Assembly (NCBI GenBank): GCA_029250885.1
Contig: JAQXEK010000038.1
Coordinates: 1 to 64,000 of the forward strand
From: Planctomycetota bacterium
GTDB taxonomy: Bacteria > Planctomycetota > UBA1135 > GCA-002686595
Direction: 5' to 3'
Length of the DNA: 64,000 bases
In this document: positions 33,958 through 43,111 of the stretch, in pieces
Numbering within the stretch: position 1 is the stretch's first letter
How the letters are laid out: every line of letters starts with the position of its first letter
Program-made: the position numbers and the translations under genes
Notes under the pieces: generated by a model
Database searches by the model: none
What the model was told of the DNA's origin: nothing
What the model saw: the letters and a program-made list of their open reading frames with translations, nothing else

Positions 33958-36467
33958 GCGACCACTTCGGCAGGGGGACGTTTAATAGTGCATCGGGCCT
34001 TCGCCCCATGAGCGCCTACGTCATGATCGCCATTGTACTGGTCGTGTCGGCAGTGCAACTCGGGAAGAAGGCTCTCGGTGGGGTCCCAGAGAAGGTGCAG
34101 GGCAAGTACGGTCGCACTGTTCAGGCCACCGCCGAGCTTCCCCCGTACAGGGTCGAGGACCGCAACGGCGTAATCTTAGCTGCGTCAGTGCCCTCCTTCG
34201 ACCTTGTCGTCTCGCCCCGCGGGCTCTGGCAGGGGCACACACCCGAGCGCATCTTGCCCGGGATCGTAGAGGCGATCGCGGAAGCATCCGGTCGCAGGGT
34301 CGATCTTGAGCAGCTCTACGCCACGATGCTACCTACAGACGACGTCGACGCCATTGGCGGACTCGACGGCTGGCGTGTTGTGAACACATGGGCCCTTCAA
34401 GAGGACGAGGCTGCGCGCCTCTCCACCTGGATTGAAGACGAGCAGCTGCTGGGCTGGGGCGTCGAGCCCTTTCGCCAGCTGATGATCAAGCGCGCCCTGA
34501 AGACGGCCCCCTCGGCACCTGAGGGCATCGGAACCTGGCGACTCATGTGGCAGCCCCGGGTCGCCCTGTCCCTCGATGAGCGCGCTCGCTACCAGAAGCG
34601 AAATGGATTAAATAAGGATATTGGTGCAGCGGCATGGGGGCGGCGCCTGGCCAAGGGGCTCTTCCTTGCGCGACGCGGCCCCGACATCGAGGGCGAGGAA
34701 TCAAAGCCCAAGTACCGGCCAAACGAAGACGGCCGGGACGTCTGGGGCGCCCTAATGGTGCCCGTCAATGCGGTCCCCTTGGAGCAGCTGACGCCTGACG
34801 AGAACGAAGCGGTCCAGCGGATGCTCACGAAGGAGAAGGTTGCCGGCCACCTAGTGCGCTTGCGTCCACGCTACGACCGCTATCACCCTGCCGGTGACTT
34901 CACTGTGCTTGGGGATTGGGGATTCACTCAAGAAGGACAAGAGGAGGAGGCGCCTTACGTTGGCCTTGAGTTAGTCGCCAAGCGTCATCTTGACAGTGGT
35001 GCTCACGATTGGTTTGAAGAGGCGGCCGCCACCTATGAGTTTCGTGCGGACTGGGTCGCGCGCAAAGGTGGCAGGCCCTACTTCGGCGAGCGCTCGGGGA
35101 ACCCGGAGCCAGTGGTGGTGGAGACAACCATCGACTCGCACTTACAGCGGTTCCTTGGCGTGAAGTTAGCCGAGGTCATGGAGACCGAGCGCGCGGCCGT
35201 CGCCATGGGGATCGTCGTAAACGTCGCCAGTGGCGAGGTGCTCGCTGTGGACTCTCTGGAGGCCTACCCCACGCGCTCCTTTAGCCCACTCAACCACCTT
35301 TTTACCCCGGGCTCGACCATGAAGGCCGTGGTCATGGCCATGGGCTTGGACTCGGGCGTGGTCAACACGAACTTCACCGGCTACCACGAAGCGGACAAGG
35401 GCACCACATGGTTTGATGTTGGCCTTGGGCACGACCCGTCCGGTGGTAAAGGCGCCGGCTACAACCTGCCCCGCGAGATCGCTCGCCGCAATATCGGCGA
35501 GGCCCTTGGCGCTCCCCGGGGACGCCAGCCCCTGACGGCATTGTTGGCCTTCTCGAGCAACGGTGGGATGGTACAAACGGGGATTCAGATGGATCCTGAG
35601 TACTTCCGCCGCAAGTTGGTTGAGTTGGGCTATGGGCAAAAGCCTGACTCGGGCATGGGCGCGGAGTCCTTCTTTCCACTCATGCCCCTTAGGGATTGGA
35701 CCCTTGGCTACACCCAGGCGTCAATCTCCTTTGGCAACGAAATTGCGGTCAACCTCTGGCAGCATGCCGAGGCCATGACCACTGTGCTTCGGGATGGTAT
35801 TCGACGCCCGCTGACGGTCCTTCGGTCGGTCTCCCAGGGAGACACCACTGAGGCTATTCTCGATAATGTTGACGAGTATCCGCGGGTCTTTGCACCCGGC
35901 GTGGGCCGCGAAGTTCGCAAAATGATGGGTGTGGGCTCCTTAGTGGGGACTGGCAAGAACATCCGCCGCGAGGACCTCGACATGGGGACGAAGACCGGCA
36001 CCACGATGAAGAACAGTGGGATCGTCTGCTCACATCTCTTGATGCCCCTTGCGACTGAATACACCGAAGCGGGATTCGTCCCCACAATTGCCCAGATCAA
36101 GGCGGACCGCGCCCGGCTTTTGCAAACCGCTAAGCCCCATGACCGCTCAAGTTGCTACACCTCATCGATTGCCGCAGTCGGGCACTTACCGGACTCACCG
36201 TCTGGTGTCGAGCGCGAGATCTTTGTACTCGTGGTCGTCGACGAACCCCGAGGCGAGAAGTTTGGTTCACGGGTTGCGGGCCCTGCTGCGGTCTCAGTCC
36301 TAGCGGAAGCCCTGGGGGTTACCCGCGACGGAGAAGAGCTCATGGAGATCTCTGGCGAAGTGGGCGGCATGATTACGGTGGAAGCGGGAAGTGATATTCA
36401 CTCGGCCCTTGTACCTGAAGGCTGCGAGACTTCCGTGGCGCAGCCCTGGCTGGAGGCAAACCTGTAA
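33954..36467 (+). CDS. ftsI: septal peptidoglycan transpeptidase, class B PBP (FtsI/PBP3-like)
   Basis: This 837-residue protein has one N-terminal membrane helix (MSAYVMIAIVLVVSAVQL), a PBP-dimer-like segment (YRVEDRNGVILAASVPSFDLVVSP) and a transpeptidase domain with all three catalytic motifs: S454-T-M-K457, S534-S-N536 and K680-T-G682. It crosslinks peptidoglycan during division with FtsW. It is longer than usual (580-700) because of roughly 160 extra residues between the dimer part and the transpeptidase (about 180-370). No PASTA domain is seen. The start GTG overlaps ftsL by four bases; murE overlaps its stop by one base. Confidence 0.9.
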   Translation: MSDHFGRGTFNSASGLRPMSAYVMIAIVLVVSAVQLGKKALGGVPEKVQGKYGRTVQATAELPPYRVEDRNGVILAASVPSFDLVVSPRGLWQGHTPERILPGIVEAIAEASGRRVDLEQLYATMLPTDDVDAIGGLDGWRVVNTWALQEDEAARLSTWIEDEQLLGWGVEPFRQLMIKRALKTAPSAPEGIGTWRLMWQPRVALSLDERARYQKRNGLNKDIGAAAWGRRLAKGLFLARRGPDIEGEESKPKYRPNEDGRDVWGALMVPVNAVPLEQLTPDENEAVQRMLTKEKVAGHLVRLRPRYDRYHPAGDFTVLGDWGFTQEGQEEEAPYVGLELVAKRHLDSGAHDWFEEAAATYEFRADWVARKGGRPYFGERSGNPEPVVVETTIDSHLQRFLGVKLAEVMETERAAVAMGIVVNVASGEVLAVDSLEAYPTRSFSPLNHLFTPGSTMKAVVMAMGLDSGVVNTNFTGYHEADKGTTWFDVGLGHDPSGGKGAGYNLPREIARRNIGEALGAPRGRQPLTALLAFSSNGGMVQTGIQMDPEYFRRKLVELGYGQKPDSGMGAESFFPLMPLRDWTLGYTQASISFGNEIAVNLWQHAEAMTTVLRDGIRRPLTVLRSVSQGDTTEAILDNVDEYPRVFAPGVGREVRKMMGVGSLVGTGKNIRREDLDMGTKTGTTMKNSGIVCSHLLMPLATEYTEAGFVPTIAQIKADRARLLQTAKPHDRSSCYTSSIAAVGHLPDSPSGVEREIFVLVVVDEPRGEKFGSRVAGPAAVSVLAEALGVTRDGEELMEISGEVGGMITVEAGSDIHSALVPEGCETSVAQPWLEANL

Positions 36468-37972
36468 TGGTGCGTCTTAGCGATCTCGTGAAGCGCTTCG
36501 GCGGCAAGCTCTCCCAGGACTCGGCATCTGGTTGGGCAGGCGATCCTGTCGTCTCTAGCGTGGAACTCGATAGCCGTAAAATTACCGGTGGGAGCCTGTT
36601 TGCGGCACTCTCGGGGGGCAAGGACAATGGCGCGGATTACGCCCAGGCAGCCCTTGGGCACGGAGCGTCCGCCGTTCTCTCCAGCACTACACCAGGCTTT
36701 GGTTGGCAGGGGGATCGCTGTAGCGCGCTCTGGTTGCACTCGCAGCCTCGCCGCGTCGCGGGACTCGCCGCAGGCTTTCTGCACGGCTCACCGTCCCTAG
36801 AACAATTCACCGTTGGTGTGACCGGCACAAACGGCAAGACCACGGTCGCTTGGATAGTCCACGCACTACTAGAGAAGCTAGGCCGTAAGAACTCCCTGTT
36901 TGGAACCGTGGAGCACCGCCCTTTTGGCGGTGAGTCGGTCTTTGAGGGAATGACCACGCCGGACGCACCCTACTTGCACCGTGCTCTGAGCGAAGCAAAG
37001 GCTGCAGGTGGGAACAGCGCGGTACTGGAAGTGAGCTCCCATGCGATCGATCAGGAGCGCTGTGCTGGCATCTTTTTCGACGTCGGAATCCTGACTAACT
37101 TGACCCGCGATCACTTGGACTACCACGGCGACCTCGAGAGCTACATCGCGGTTAAGGAGCGTTTCTTCGCAAGCCTTGGAACCCAAGCTACTGCTATTAT
37201 TAACAACGACTGCAACTATGCAAATCGCATGGCAAGTGCCGCTCGCAATGGTGGTGCTAAAGTCGTAACCTACAGCATCGGATCCCGCGCGGATCTCGTT
37301 GCTTCTCAACTGAAAGTCGGTCCCCTAGGGACTCAATTCGTTCTCCAAGGGATGGGGACTACTTCTTTCGACTTGACTATGCCTCTTGTGGGCCGACACA
37401 ACGTTGAGAATGCTCTGGCGGCTTTGGCCGTGATGCTTCTGTTGGAAGCGAGTCCTTCGGTTATTGCCGAAGGGCTCGCATCCATCTCTCCCACCCCGGG
37501 CCGATTAGAGCCCGTTGCGCCTGCCCTTTTGGCAAATCGTGGGTTCTCGGTCTTGGTGGACTTTGCCCATACACCGAGCGCGTTAGAGAATGTTCTAACC
37601 GCACTTCGCAATACTGATCCCGCGCGGATCATCTGCGTATTTGGTTGCGGAGGTGATCGCGATCGTGGCAAGCGCCCCGAGATGGGGCGCGTCGTTGGGA
37701 GCTTGGCCGACGTGGCTGTACTCACCAGTGACAATCCTCGCAGCGAAGAGCCTTCTGCGATTATGGATGAGACCGAGGCCGGTATGGCTGGCGGGAACGC
37801 CGAGTTGCATCGCGAAGTGGATCGGCGTGCTGCGATCGAGTTGGCTCTCTCTCTCGGGCAAACAGGCGATGTCGTTTTGATCGCCGGCAAGGGCCATGAG
37901 GCCCAACAAGTTTTTGAAAACCACAGCATTCCATTTGATGACCGTCAAGTGGCGGAGGAGCTTCTCTCATGA
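36467..37972 (+). CDS. murE: UDP-MurNAc-tripeptide synthetase MurE
   Basis: MurE is an ATP-dependent ligase that adds the third peptide residue to UDP-MurNAc-L-Ala-D-Glu. The 501-residue protein has the P-loop GTNGKTT, the central ligase motif around LEVSSHAIDQ, HNVENALAA, and DNPR (D422-R425), which specifies meso-diaminopimelate rather than lysine. The ATG shares one base with the ftsI stop. A four-base overlap (ATGA) joins it to murF. Confidence 0.96.
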   Translation: MVRLSDLVKRFGGKLSQDSASGWAGDPVVSSVELDSRKITGGSLFAALSGGKDNGADYAQAALGHGASAVLSSTTPGFGWQGDRCSALWLHSQPRRVAGLAAGFLHGSPSLEQFTVGVTGTNGKTTVAWIVHALLEKLGRKNSLFGTVEHRPFGGESVFEGMTTPDAPYLHRALSEAKAAGGNSAVLEVSSHAIDQERCAGIFFDVGILTNLTRDHLDYHGDLESYIAVKERFFASLGTQATAIINNDCNYANRMASAARNGGAKVVTYSIGSRADLVASQLKVGPLGTQFVLQGMGTTSFDLTMPLVGRHNVENALAALAVMLLLEASPSVIAEGLASISPTPGRLEPVAPALLANRGFSVLVDFAHTPSALENVLTALRNTDPARIICVFGCGGDRDRGKRPEMGRVVGSLADVAVLTSDNPRSEEPSAIMDETEAGMAGGNAELHREVDRRAAIELALSLGQTGDVVLIAGKGHEAQQVFENHSIPFDDRQVAEELLS

Positions 37973-39447
37973 GTAATTTTTTGGTGGAAGATGTCGCCGT
38001 GGCCATTGGAGGGCAGCTGCTACAGGGCGCACCGCGCAATCCCCTCATGGGCGTCTCAACAGACACGCGCCAGCTTGCGAAGGGAGAGCTTTTCTTTGCT
38101 CTCTCGGGCCCTAACTTTGATGGCAATCAGTTTGCTGGTGCCGCCGCTGCAGCAGGTGCGGGCTGCATCGTGCTACGGGCTGAATCGGGCCTTGCGGCAA
38201 GCCTGCCGGCCATCCTGGGTGCGAACCAAAATGTCGCTGTCATCGCACACGAAGACCCGAAGAAAGCCCTTGGCCTCCTGTCAAGTTGGCACCGTCGCCG
38301 CCTCGGACTTCCCGTGGTGGGGATCACCGGTTCCTGTGGGAAGACGACCACGAAGAACTACCTGGTGCAGCTCTTAGACGGAGTCCGCGAGGTCGTGGGC
38401 AGCCCGCTCTCCTACAACAATAACGTCGGCGTACCTTTGACGCTACTGGCCGCAAACGGCGCCAGCGAGGTCTTAGTGGCCGAAATGGGGACCAACAGCC
38501 CCGGTGAGATCTCCGCGCTCTGCAACATCGCCACTCCAGAAGCGGGCATCGTTACGAGTATCGGTGCGTCTCACCTTGAGGGACTCGGATCCCTCGAAGG
38601 CGTTGCCATGGAGAAGGCGGACTTGGCGCGTAGCTTGCCGAGCCGCGGCTTCCTTGTGCTCAACGACGACTGCCGCTACAGCGAGCTGTTTCGCGCATCA
38701 ACCAAGGCCAAGGTGATCACCTTCAGCATCGAAGGTGATGGGGACCTGAACGCCACCGACCTCTGGTTCAACAACGGTCACTCGATCTTCCGCCTAAACG
38801 GCGTCGAGGTCACCTTGCCCGCCCTTGGAACCCACAACGTACAGAACCTGCTTGCGGCCCTGGCGGCCTGCGTAGGGCTCGGCATCGAGCTCGATCAGGT
38901 CCTGCCCGGCGTCGCCGGAATCAAGGGCCAGAGCGGTCGCCTAGAGACCTTTGATCTTGAGGGCATGCACCTGATCGATGACACTTACAACGCCAACCCC
39001 GATTCCGCCCGGGCCGCTATTCGCGTGCTGGCGGGCATGCACGGCTTCAAGAAGCGCGTGCTGGTCTTGGGTGACATGCTAGAGCTTGGCGACTTCGCTG
39101 CGGAGATGCATCACGAGCTCGGGCGCCTAGCGGTTGAGTCCGGTGTGGATCGGCTCGTCCTCATCGGCGATTTGACCCGCGCGGCGGCGGCGGGCGCCCT
39201 CGAGGCCGGCATGGCTCCCGAGAATGTGATCCACGTTGCAACCCTCGGCGATGCCCAAGCCGATGCCAGGCGACTTTTCCAGAAGGGCGACGTTGTTCTG
39301 GTCAAGGGAAGTCGTGGAATGGCCCTTGAGCGCCTGGTCAAGCACATCCGTAGCATGTTCCCGGCCAAGAGAAAGAAGGGCGGTGGCGGCAAGAGCGTCG
39401 AGGCTCTGCTTGCCCGTATGTGCGGTCTAACCATGGGAGTCCTATAG
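37969..39447 (+). CDS. murF: UDP-MurNAc-pentapeptide synthetase MurF
   Basis: MurF attaches D-Ala-D-Ala to UDP-MurNAc-tripeptide. In the 492-residue protein the ATP site is GITGSCGKTTTKNYL, followed by NNNVGVPLTLL, VAEMGTNSPGEI, HNVQNLLAALA and DDTYNANPDS, all MurF signatures. The last 35 residues include a Lys/Gly-rich stretch (KRKKGGGGKS). It overlaps murE by four bases and abuts mraY. The ddl gene for its D-Ala-D-Ala substrate is not in this operon. Confidence 0.96.
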   Translation: MSNFLVEDVAVAIGGQLLQGAPRNPLMGVSTDTRQLAKGELFFALSGPNFDGNQFAGAAAAAGAGCIVLRAESGLAASLPAILGANQNVAVIAHEDPKKALGLLSSWHRRRLGLPVVGITGSCGKTTTKNYLVQLLDGVREVVGSPLSYNNNVGVPLTLLAANGASEVLVAEMGTNSPGEISALCNIATPEAGIVTSIGASHLEGLGSLEGVAMEKADLARSLPSRGFLVLNDDCRYSELFRASTKAKVITFSIEGDGDLNATDLWFNNGHSIFRLNGVEVTLPALGTHNVQNLLAALAACVGLGIELDQVLPGVAGIKGQSGRLETFDLEGMHLIDDTYNANPDSARAAIRVLAGMHGFKKRVLVLGDMLELGDFAAEMHHELGRLAVESGVDRLVLIGDLTRAAAAGALEAGMAPENVIHVATLGDAQADARRLFQKGDVVLVKGSRGMALERLVKHIRSMFPAKRKKGGGGKSVEALLARMCGLTMGVL

Positions 39448-40599
39448 GTGCTCCCCGAACTCCTCCGAGAGCTCTTTGGCGTCAGTCTCTTTGACTACAT
39501 TTCCGTGCGCATGGCGTTCGCGGCGATGACGGCTTTCCTGTTGGCCTTGCTGAGCGGCGCGCCCATGATTCGGTGGCTGCGGGCGAATCGTGTCCAGGAG
39601 ACGACGGGACAAGGGGACTCGGCGGAACTTGCAAAGCATGCTGACGAGACCGGCAAGAGTAAGACCACGACCATGGGCGGCAGCTTCTTGATCTGTAGCT
39701 TAGTGGTGTCAGTACTACTCTGGGCGCGGCTCGATAACCTGCACGTTGTCTTTGGCGTTGTGTTGACCGCTGGGCTTGCGGCCGTTGGATTCGTGGACGA
39801 CTTTAAGAAGCTCACGATCCCAGGCTGCAACGGCCTGAGCCGTCGAGCGAAGTACATAGGTCTGTCGGCTGTTGTGCTCGGTGTGCTCTCGGTCCTTGTC
39901 TGGTGGGCCGAAGTCCACGGGCGTTCGGGCCTGCTCGTTCTGCACCCGCCTATCTTTAAGAACGCGTCCTTCGACTTTCTCGCCTACGGTAGCGTCGGAA
40001 TCGTGGCCTTCTTGGTCTTCGAATGGTTTGTAATCGTAGGCACCTCCAACGCAGTCAACATCACTGACGGCATGGACGGGCTTGCAGCGGGCTGTACGAT
40101 CATCTCGGTGTTGGCACTCTCGATCTTCTGCTACGTCACCGGTCGTGCGGACTGGGCGGGTTACCTGAACATCCCCCACGTACGCGAGGCATCGGAGATG
40201 GCCGTGGTGGGGGGCGCCATGATCGGCGCCTGCATGGGCTTCCTCTGGTACAACGCCTATCCCGCCAAGGTCTTCATGGGCGACTCTGGCTCACTGCCCC
40301 TGGGCGGATTGATGGCCTGGATGGCTGTCGTTTCTAAGCAGGAGTTGGTGCTGCCCCTAATCGCTATTGTCTTCGTGCTCGACCTGCTCAGCTCGCTACT
40401 GCAGACCCAAGTCTATGTGCTCACGGGGCGCGGGAAGCGCATCTTTACCCTGGCGCCGATCCACCACGGTCTCGAGCGCCACGGCGGCATCTTCAACAAA
40501 GGCGGAGAGCGGTGGCACGAGGTTACCGTCGTCGTGCGCTTTTGGATCCTCGCGGCCATCGGCGCCATGGCGAGTCTGGCCCTCTTAAAGATTCGATAA
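39448..40599 (+). CDS. mraY: phospho-MurNAc-pentapeptide transferase MraY
   Basis: MraY joins phospho-MurNAc-pentapeptide to undecaprenyl phosphate, making lipid I. The 383-residue membrane protein has the conserved KTTTMGG, FVDDFKK, NITDGMDGLA, AYPAKVFMGDSGSL and HHGLERHG motifs that hold the Mg2+ and substrate sites. It starts at a GTG immediately after the murF stop. In most bacteria murD follows mraY; here ftsW follows after three bases. Confidence 0.96.
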   Translation: MLPELLRELFGVSLFDYISVRMAFAAMTAFLLALLSGAPMIRWLRANRVQETTGQGDSAELAKHADETGKSKTTTMGGSFLICSLVVSVLLWARLDNLHVVFGVVLTAGLAAVGFVDDFKKLTIPGCNGLSRRAKYIGLSAVVLGVLSVLVWWAEVHGRSGLLVLHPPIFKNASFDFLAYGSVGIVAFLVFEWFVIVGTSNAVNITDGMDGLAAGCTIISVLALSIFCYVTGRADWAGYLNIPHVREASEMAVVGGAMIGACMGFLWYNAYPAKVFMGDSGSLPLGGLMAWMAVVSKQELVLPLIAIVFVLDLLSSLLQTQVYVLTGRGKRIFTLAPIHHGLERHGGIFNKGGERWHEVTVVVRFWILAAIGAMASLALLKIR

Positions 40600-40602
40600 G
40601 CC

Positions 40603-41805
40603 ATGGCACGCTCCCGTAACCCAACCGCCGACGGTTTGCACCAGACCACCTTCTTCGAACTCCAGACCCAGCGCGTTCTCAGCGTGGCCCAGGCTCCAAA
40701 TCCAGTTATGCCCGCCGCCAAGCTGTTCGGCGTGGTGCTTGCCCTGATGGGGATCGGCATGGTGATCCAGGCGAGCCACGCGGCATCGACTACGAACTCG
40801 TTTGCCGAGTGGTTTGACCTGATCAAAGAGCACCTGATCTTCCGTATGGGTGGCATCGCTGCGCTGATCGGGGCATACCGCATAGGTCCGCGGGGCGTGC
40901 GGCGCTACTTGCCGGTGCTTATGGTGCTTGTGACCATCGCTCTGATGTTGGTCTACACCGACACCTTTGGAGCCAAGCTCAACGGTGCAAACCGCTGGGT
41001 CAAGCTGCTGCCCGGGCTGACCTTCCAGCCGTCCGAGCTAGCGCGCATCGTTCTTGTACTCTGGATCGCAGATCGCTGCGTGCGCCTAGGGGACCAGCTG
41101 CTGGACTTCCGCACGGGCTTGCTGCCGATGTTGCTTGTTGTCGGCGGGTTCTTCGGGCTTGTGGCCGCGGAGACGGACCTTGGCGGATCGCTTCTGCTCT
41201 TCATCTGTGCACTAGCCACCATGTGGGTGGGGGGCGGCAAGGTCGCGCACCTCGCCATCTCGGTCATCAGCGTTGGTGGAGGCGCGATTGTTCTGGGGGC
41301 GACGATGATCCCATACATTCGCGGTCGCGTAGACATGTTCCGTGGTGGAGTGATCAATGAACAGGTCGAGAGCTCCATGCACGCTATTCAATACGGCGGC
41401 CTGGACGGTATGGGTATCGGCCAGGGCCATGTGCGCACGAGCGGTATCCCGTACCTAAATTCGGACTACGTCTTCTCCCAGATCGGCGAAGAGCTTGGCT
41501 TGTTCGGTACTTCGCTGGTCATCCTGCTGCTGATCTCCTTCCTGTGGTTTTCCCTGCGCTTGGTGCTATCGATTCGCAACAGGTTCGAAGCTCTGGTCGC
41601 CTTTGGCTTGCTGATGTCCGTCAGTGTTCAGGCCATGATTCATGTCCAAGTTAACGCCGGCCTTGCGCCGCCGAAGGGAATGACTCTGCCGTTTATTTCG
41701 GACGGTGGAACGTCGCTGATTGTCTCATCTATCGCTGTCGGCCTTGCCCTCGGGGCGTCTCGCCAGCTGTCCTCTTCCAACAACTCACACCCTACCGAGG
41801 CCTAA
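40603..41805 (+). CDS. ftsW: lipid II polymerase FtsW (SEDS family)
   Basis: This 400-residue SEDS protein has about ten membrane helices. Diagnostic stretches are NGANRWVKLLPGLTFQPSELARI, AAETDLGGSLLLF, LDGMGIGQGHVRTSGIPYLNSDYVFSQIGEELG and LPFISDGGTSL. SEDS proteins polymerise lipid II glycan strands together with a class B PBP, here the FtsI gene upstream. The position in the dcw operon argues for FtsW over RodA. The first 45 residues are cytoplasmic. Confidence 0.93.
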   Translation: MARSRNPTADGLHQTTFFELQTQRVLSVAQAPNPVMPAAKLFGVVLALMGIGMVIQASHAASTTNSFAEWFDLIKEHLIFRMGGIAALIGAYRIGPRGVRRYLPVLMVLVTIALMLVYTDTFGAKLNGANRWVKLLPGLTFQPSELARIVLVLWIADRCVRLGDQLLDFRTGLLPMLLVVGGFFGLVAAETDLGGSLLLFICALATMWVGGGKVAHLAISVISVGGGAIVLGATMIPYIRGRVDMFRGGVINEQVESSMHAIQYGGLDGMGIGQGHVRTSGIPYLNSDYVFSQIGEELGLFGTSLVILLLISFLWFSLRLVLSIRNRFEALVAFGLLMSVSVQAMIHVQVNAGLAPPKGMTLPFISDGGTSLIVSSIAVGLALGASRQLSSSNNSHPTEA

Positions 41806-41807
41806 AA

Positions 41808-42836
41808 ATGCAACCTATTGAACGTTATGGCGTCGCCGCCCTACTCTTTCTCATCGCAACCATTGGAGCTGTCGTGCTCTGGGATCAAACCGAGTCAGGC
41901 ACCGAGCGCGGCAAGGAGGTGGTCGCTGCCAATGAGAAGGCTGGTAAGCAGGAGGCGCCCGTAAACTCGCACACGCCGCCCAAGGAAATTGCGAACAACG
42001 TGCTTGCAGTCATCAATCAGAGGAAGCCCGGCGGTAAGAGCAATCGCATCAAGCTTGGAAACAACTCGAAGCCAAAGAGTGATCCCGGCAAGGGCGGCAA
42101 CCAGGCCGGCGGTACAGCCAACACGAACAATGACTCCTGGGCCCGAGGAGCTCAAAACTCACTGGCGATCCCCCTTGGCCAGCAGGCCAAAGAGCCGCAG
42201 TTGCCCTCCAAGGGCAAGTCGACGACGACCGAAGTCGGGCTCGCAAGTCGTACGAATTCGAATGCCAAGAACATGGGCACCGCGGGTCTGATTGACTTGG
42301 ATCGTGACAGGCCTGCGCCAGGCAAGAGCACGGCCAAGCGCAACGCTGGCCGAACCTACAAGGTCGCGCCCGGAGACACCCTTGGCGGCATCGCAGTCGC
42401 CGAGCTGGGCAGCTACCGCAAGCTCGACTTACTGCTCAAGGCAAACCCCGGCATGACGGCGGAGGGTGCCCTGTCCTTGGGCAGGGTGATCAACATACCT
42501 GACGTCGGGCGCGCCGCGCCCTCGACCAAGGTCGCCGACGCGCTGTTTAAGTCGAGCGGTAGCCCGAAGGCTGCACCGGTGACTGTCCCGAAGGGCATGA
42601 ACTCGTACACGGTACAAGAGGGGGATAGCCTTTGGAAGATCGCCAGCAGCAAGCTAGGTAACGGTAATCGCCACGCCGAGATCAAGGCGCTCAACAGCCT
42701 AAAGAGCGACCAACTGAGCCTAGGCATGGTGCTCATCCTTCCGAGCGGCTCATCCACCGCTGTCGCTCAAAACACAAAACGAAAGCCAGCGAGCAACACG
42801 CCAAAGCCGCGCTTCAAGCCCGGAGTAATCCGATGA
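41808..42836 (+). CDS. membrane-anchored protein with two LysM domains
   Basis: The 342-residue protein has an N-terminal membrane helix (YGVAALLFLIATIGAVVLW), a Gly/Asn/Lys-rich linker (about 30-180) and two LysM domains at about 183-231 (YKVAPGDTLGGIAV) and 267-312 (YTVQEGDSLWKIAS). LysM binds GlcNAc-containing glycan, so this protein probably tethers the inner membrane to peptidoglycan or recognises new wall. It lies two bases after ftsW where murD or murG normally stand and overlaps the next gene by four bases. Such a gene is not part of the textbook dcw cluster. Confidence 0.85.
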   Translation: MQPIERYGVAALLFLIATIGAVVLWDQTESGTERGKEVVAANEKAGKQEAPVNSHTPPKEIANNVLAVINQRKPGGKSNRIKLGNNSKPKSDPGKGGNQAGGTANTNNDSWARGAQNSLAIPLGQQAKEPQLPSKGKSTTTEVGLASRTNSNAKNMGTAGLIDLDRDRPAPGKSTAKRNAGRTYKVAPGDTLGGIAVAELGSYRKLDLLLKANPGMTAEGALSLGRVINIPDVGRAAPSTKVADALFKSSGSPKAAPVTVPKGMNSYTVQEGDSLWKIASSKLGNGNRHAEIKALNSLKSDQLSLGMVLILPSGSSTAVAQNTKRKPASNTPKPRFKPGVIR

Positions 42837-43093
42837 ACTTAGGAATCGAACGCTTTCTTATCCTTGGCTGCCTCGCAGTGGTCTTGCTGGAGATCCCTAA
42901 CTTGATTGGCGACGTCAAGTCTGCAACTGTGCAGAACGAAGTCGTGGAAAAGATGATTGCCAAGCGCGCCGCCGACGCGGCCGCGCTTGAGTCCATCGAA
43001 GTCGCTAGTGGTGCCGCGGTTGAGCTTCCAAAGAACGAGGCGCTTGCCGAGCTTCGCATGGAAGAACTCTTGCCGTCGCACCCAGGCCTCTAG
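42833..43093 (+). CDS. small single-pass membrane protein in the dcw operon
   Basis: This 86-residue protein begins MNLGIERFLILGCLAVVLLEIPN, one membrane helix, followed by a charged helical region (VEKMIAKRAADAAALESIE) and a short tail. It overlaps the LysM gene by four bases (ATGA) and precedes murG by 18 bases. I recognise no family. Coupled translation suggests that it partners the LysM protein or the division complex, perhaps an FtsB- or FtsQ-like bitopic role, but that is a guess. Confidence 0.7.
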   Translation: MNLGIERFLILGCLAVVLLEIPNLIGDVKSATVQNEVVEKMIAKRAADAAALESIEVASGAAVELPKNEALAELRMEELLPSHPGL

Positions 43094-43111
43094 CCCAAGT
43101 TCATCGCGGCT

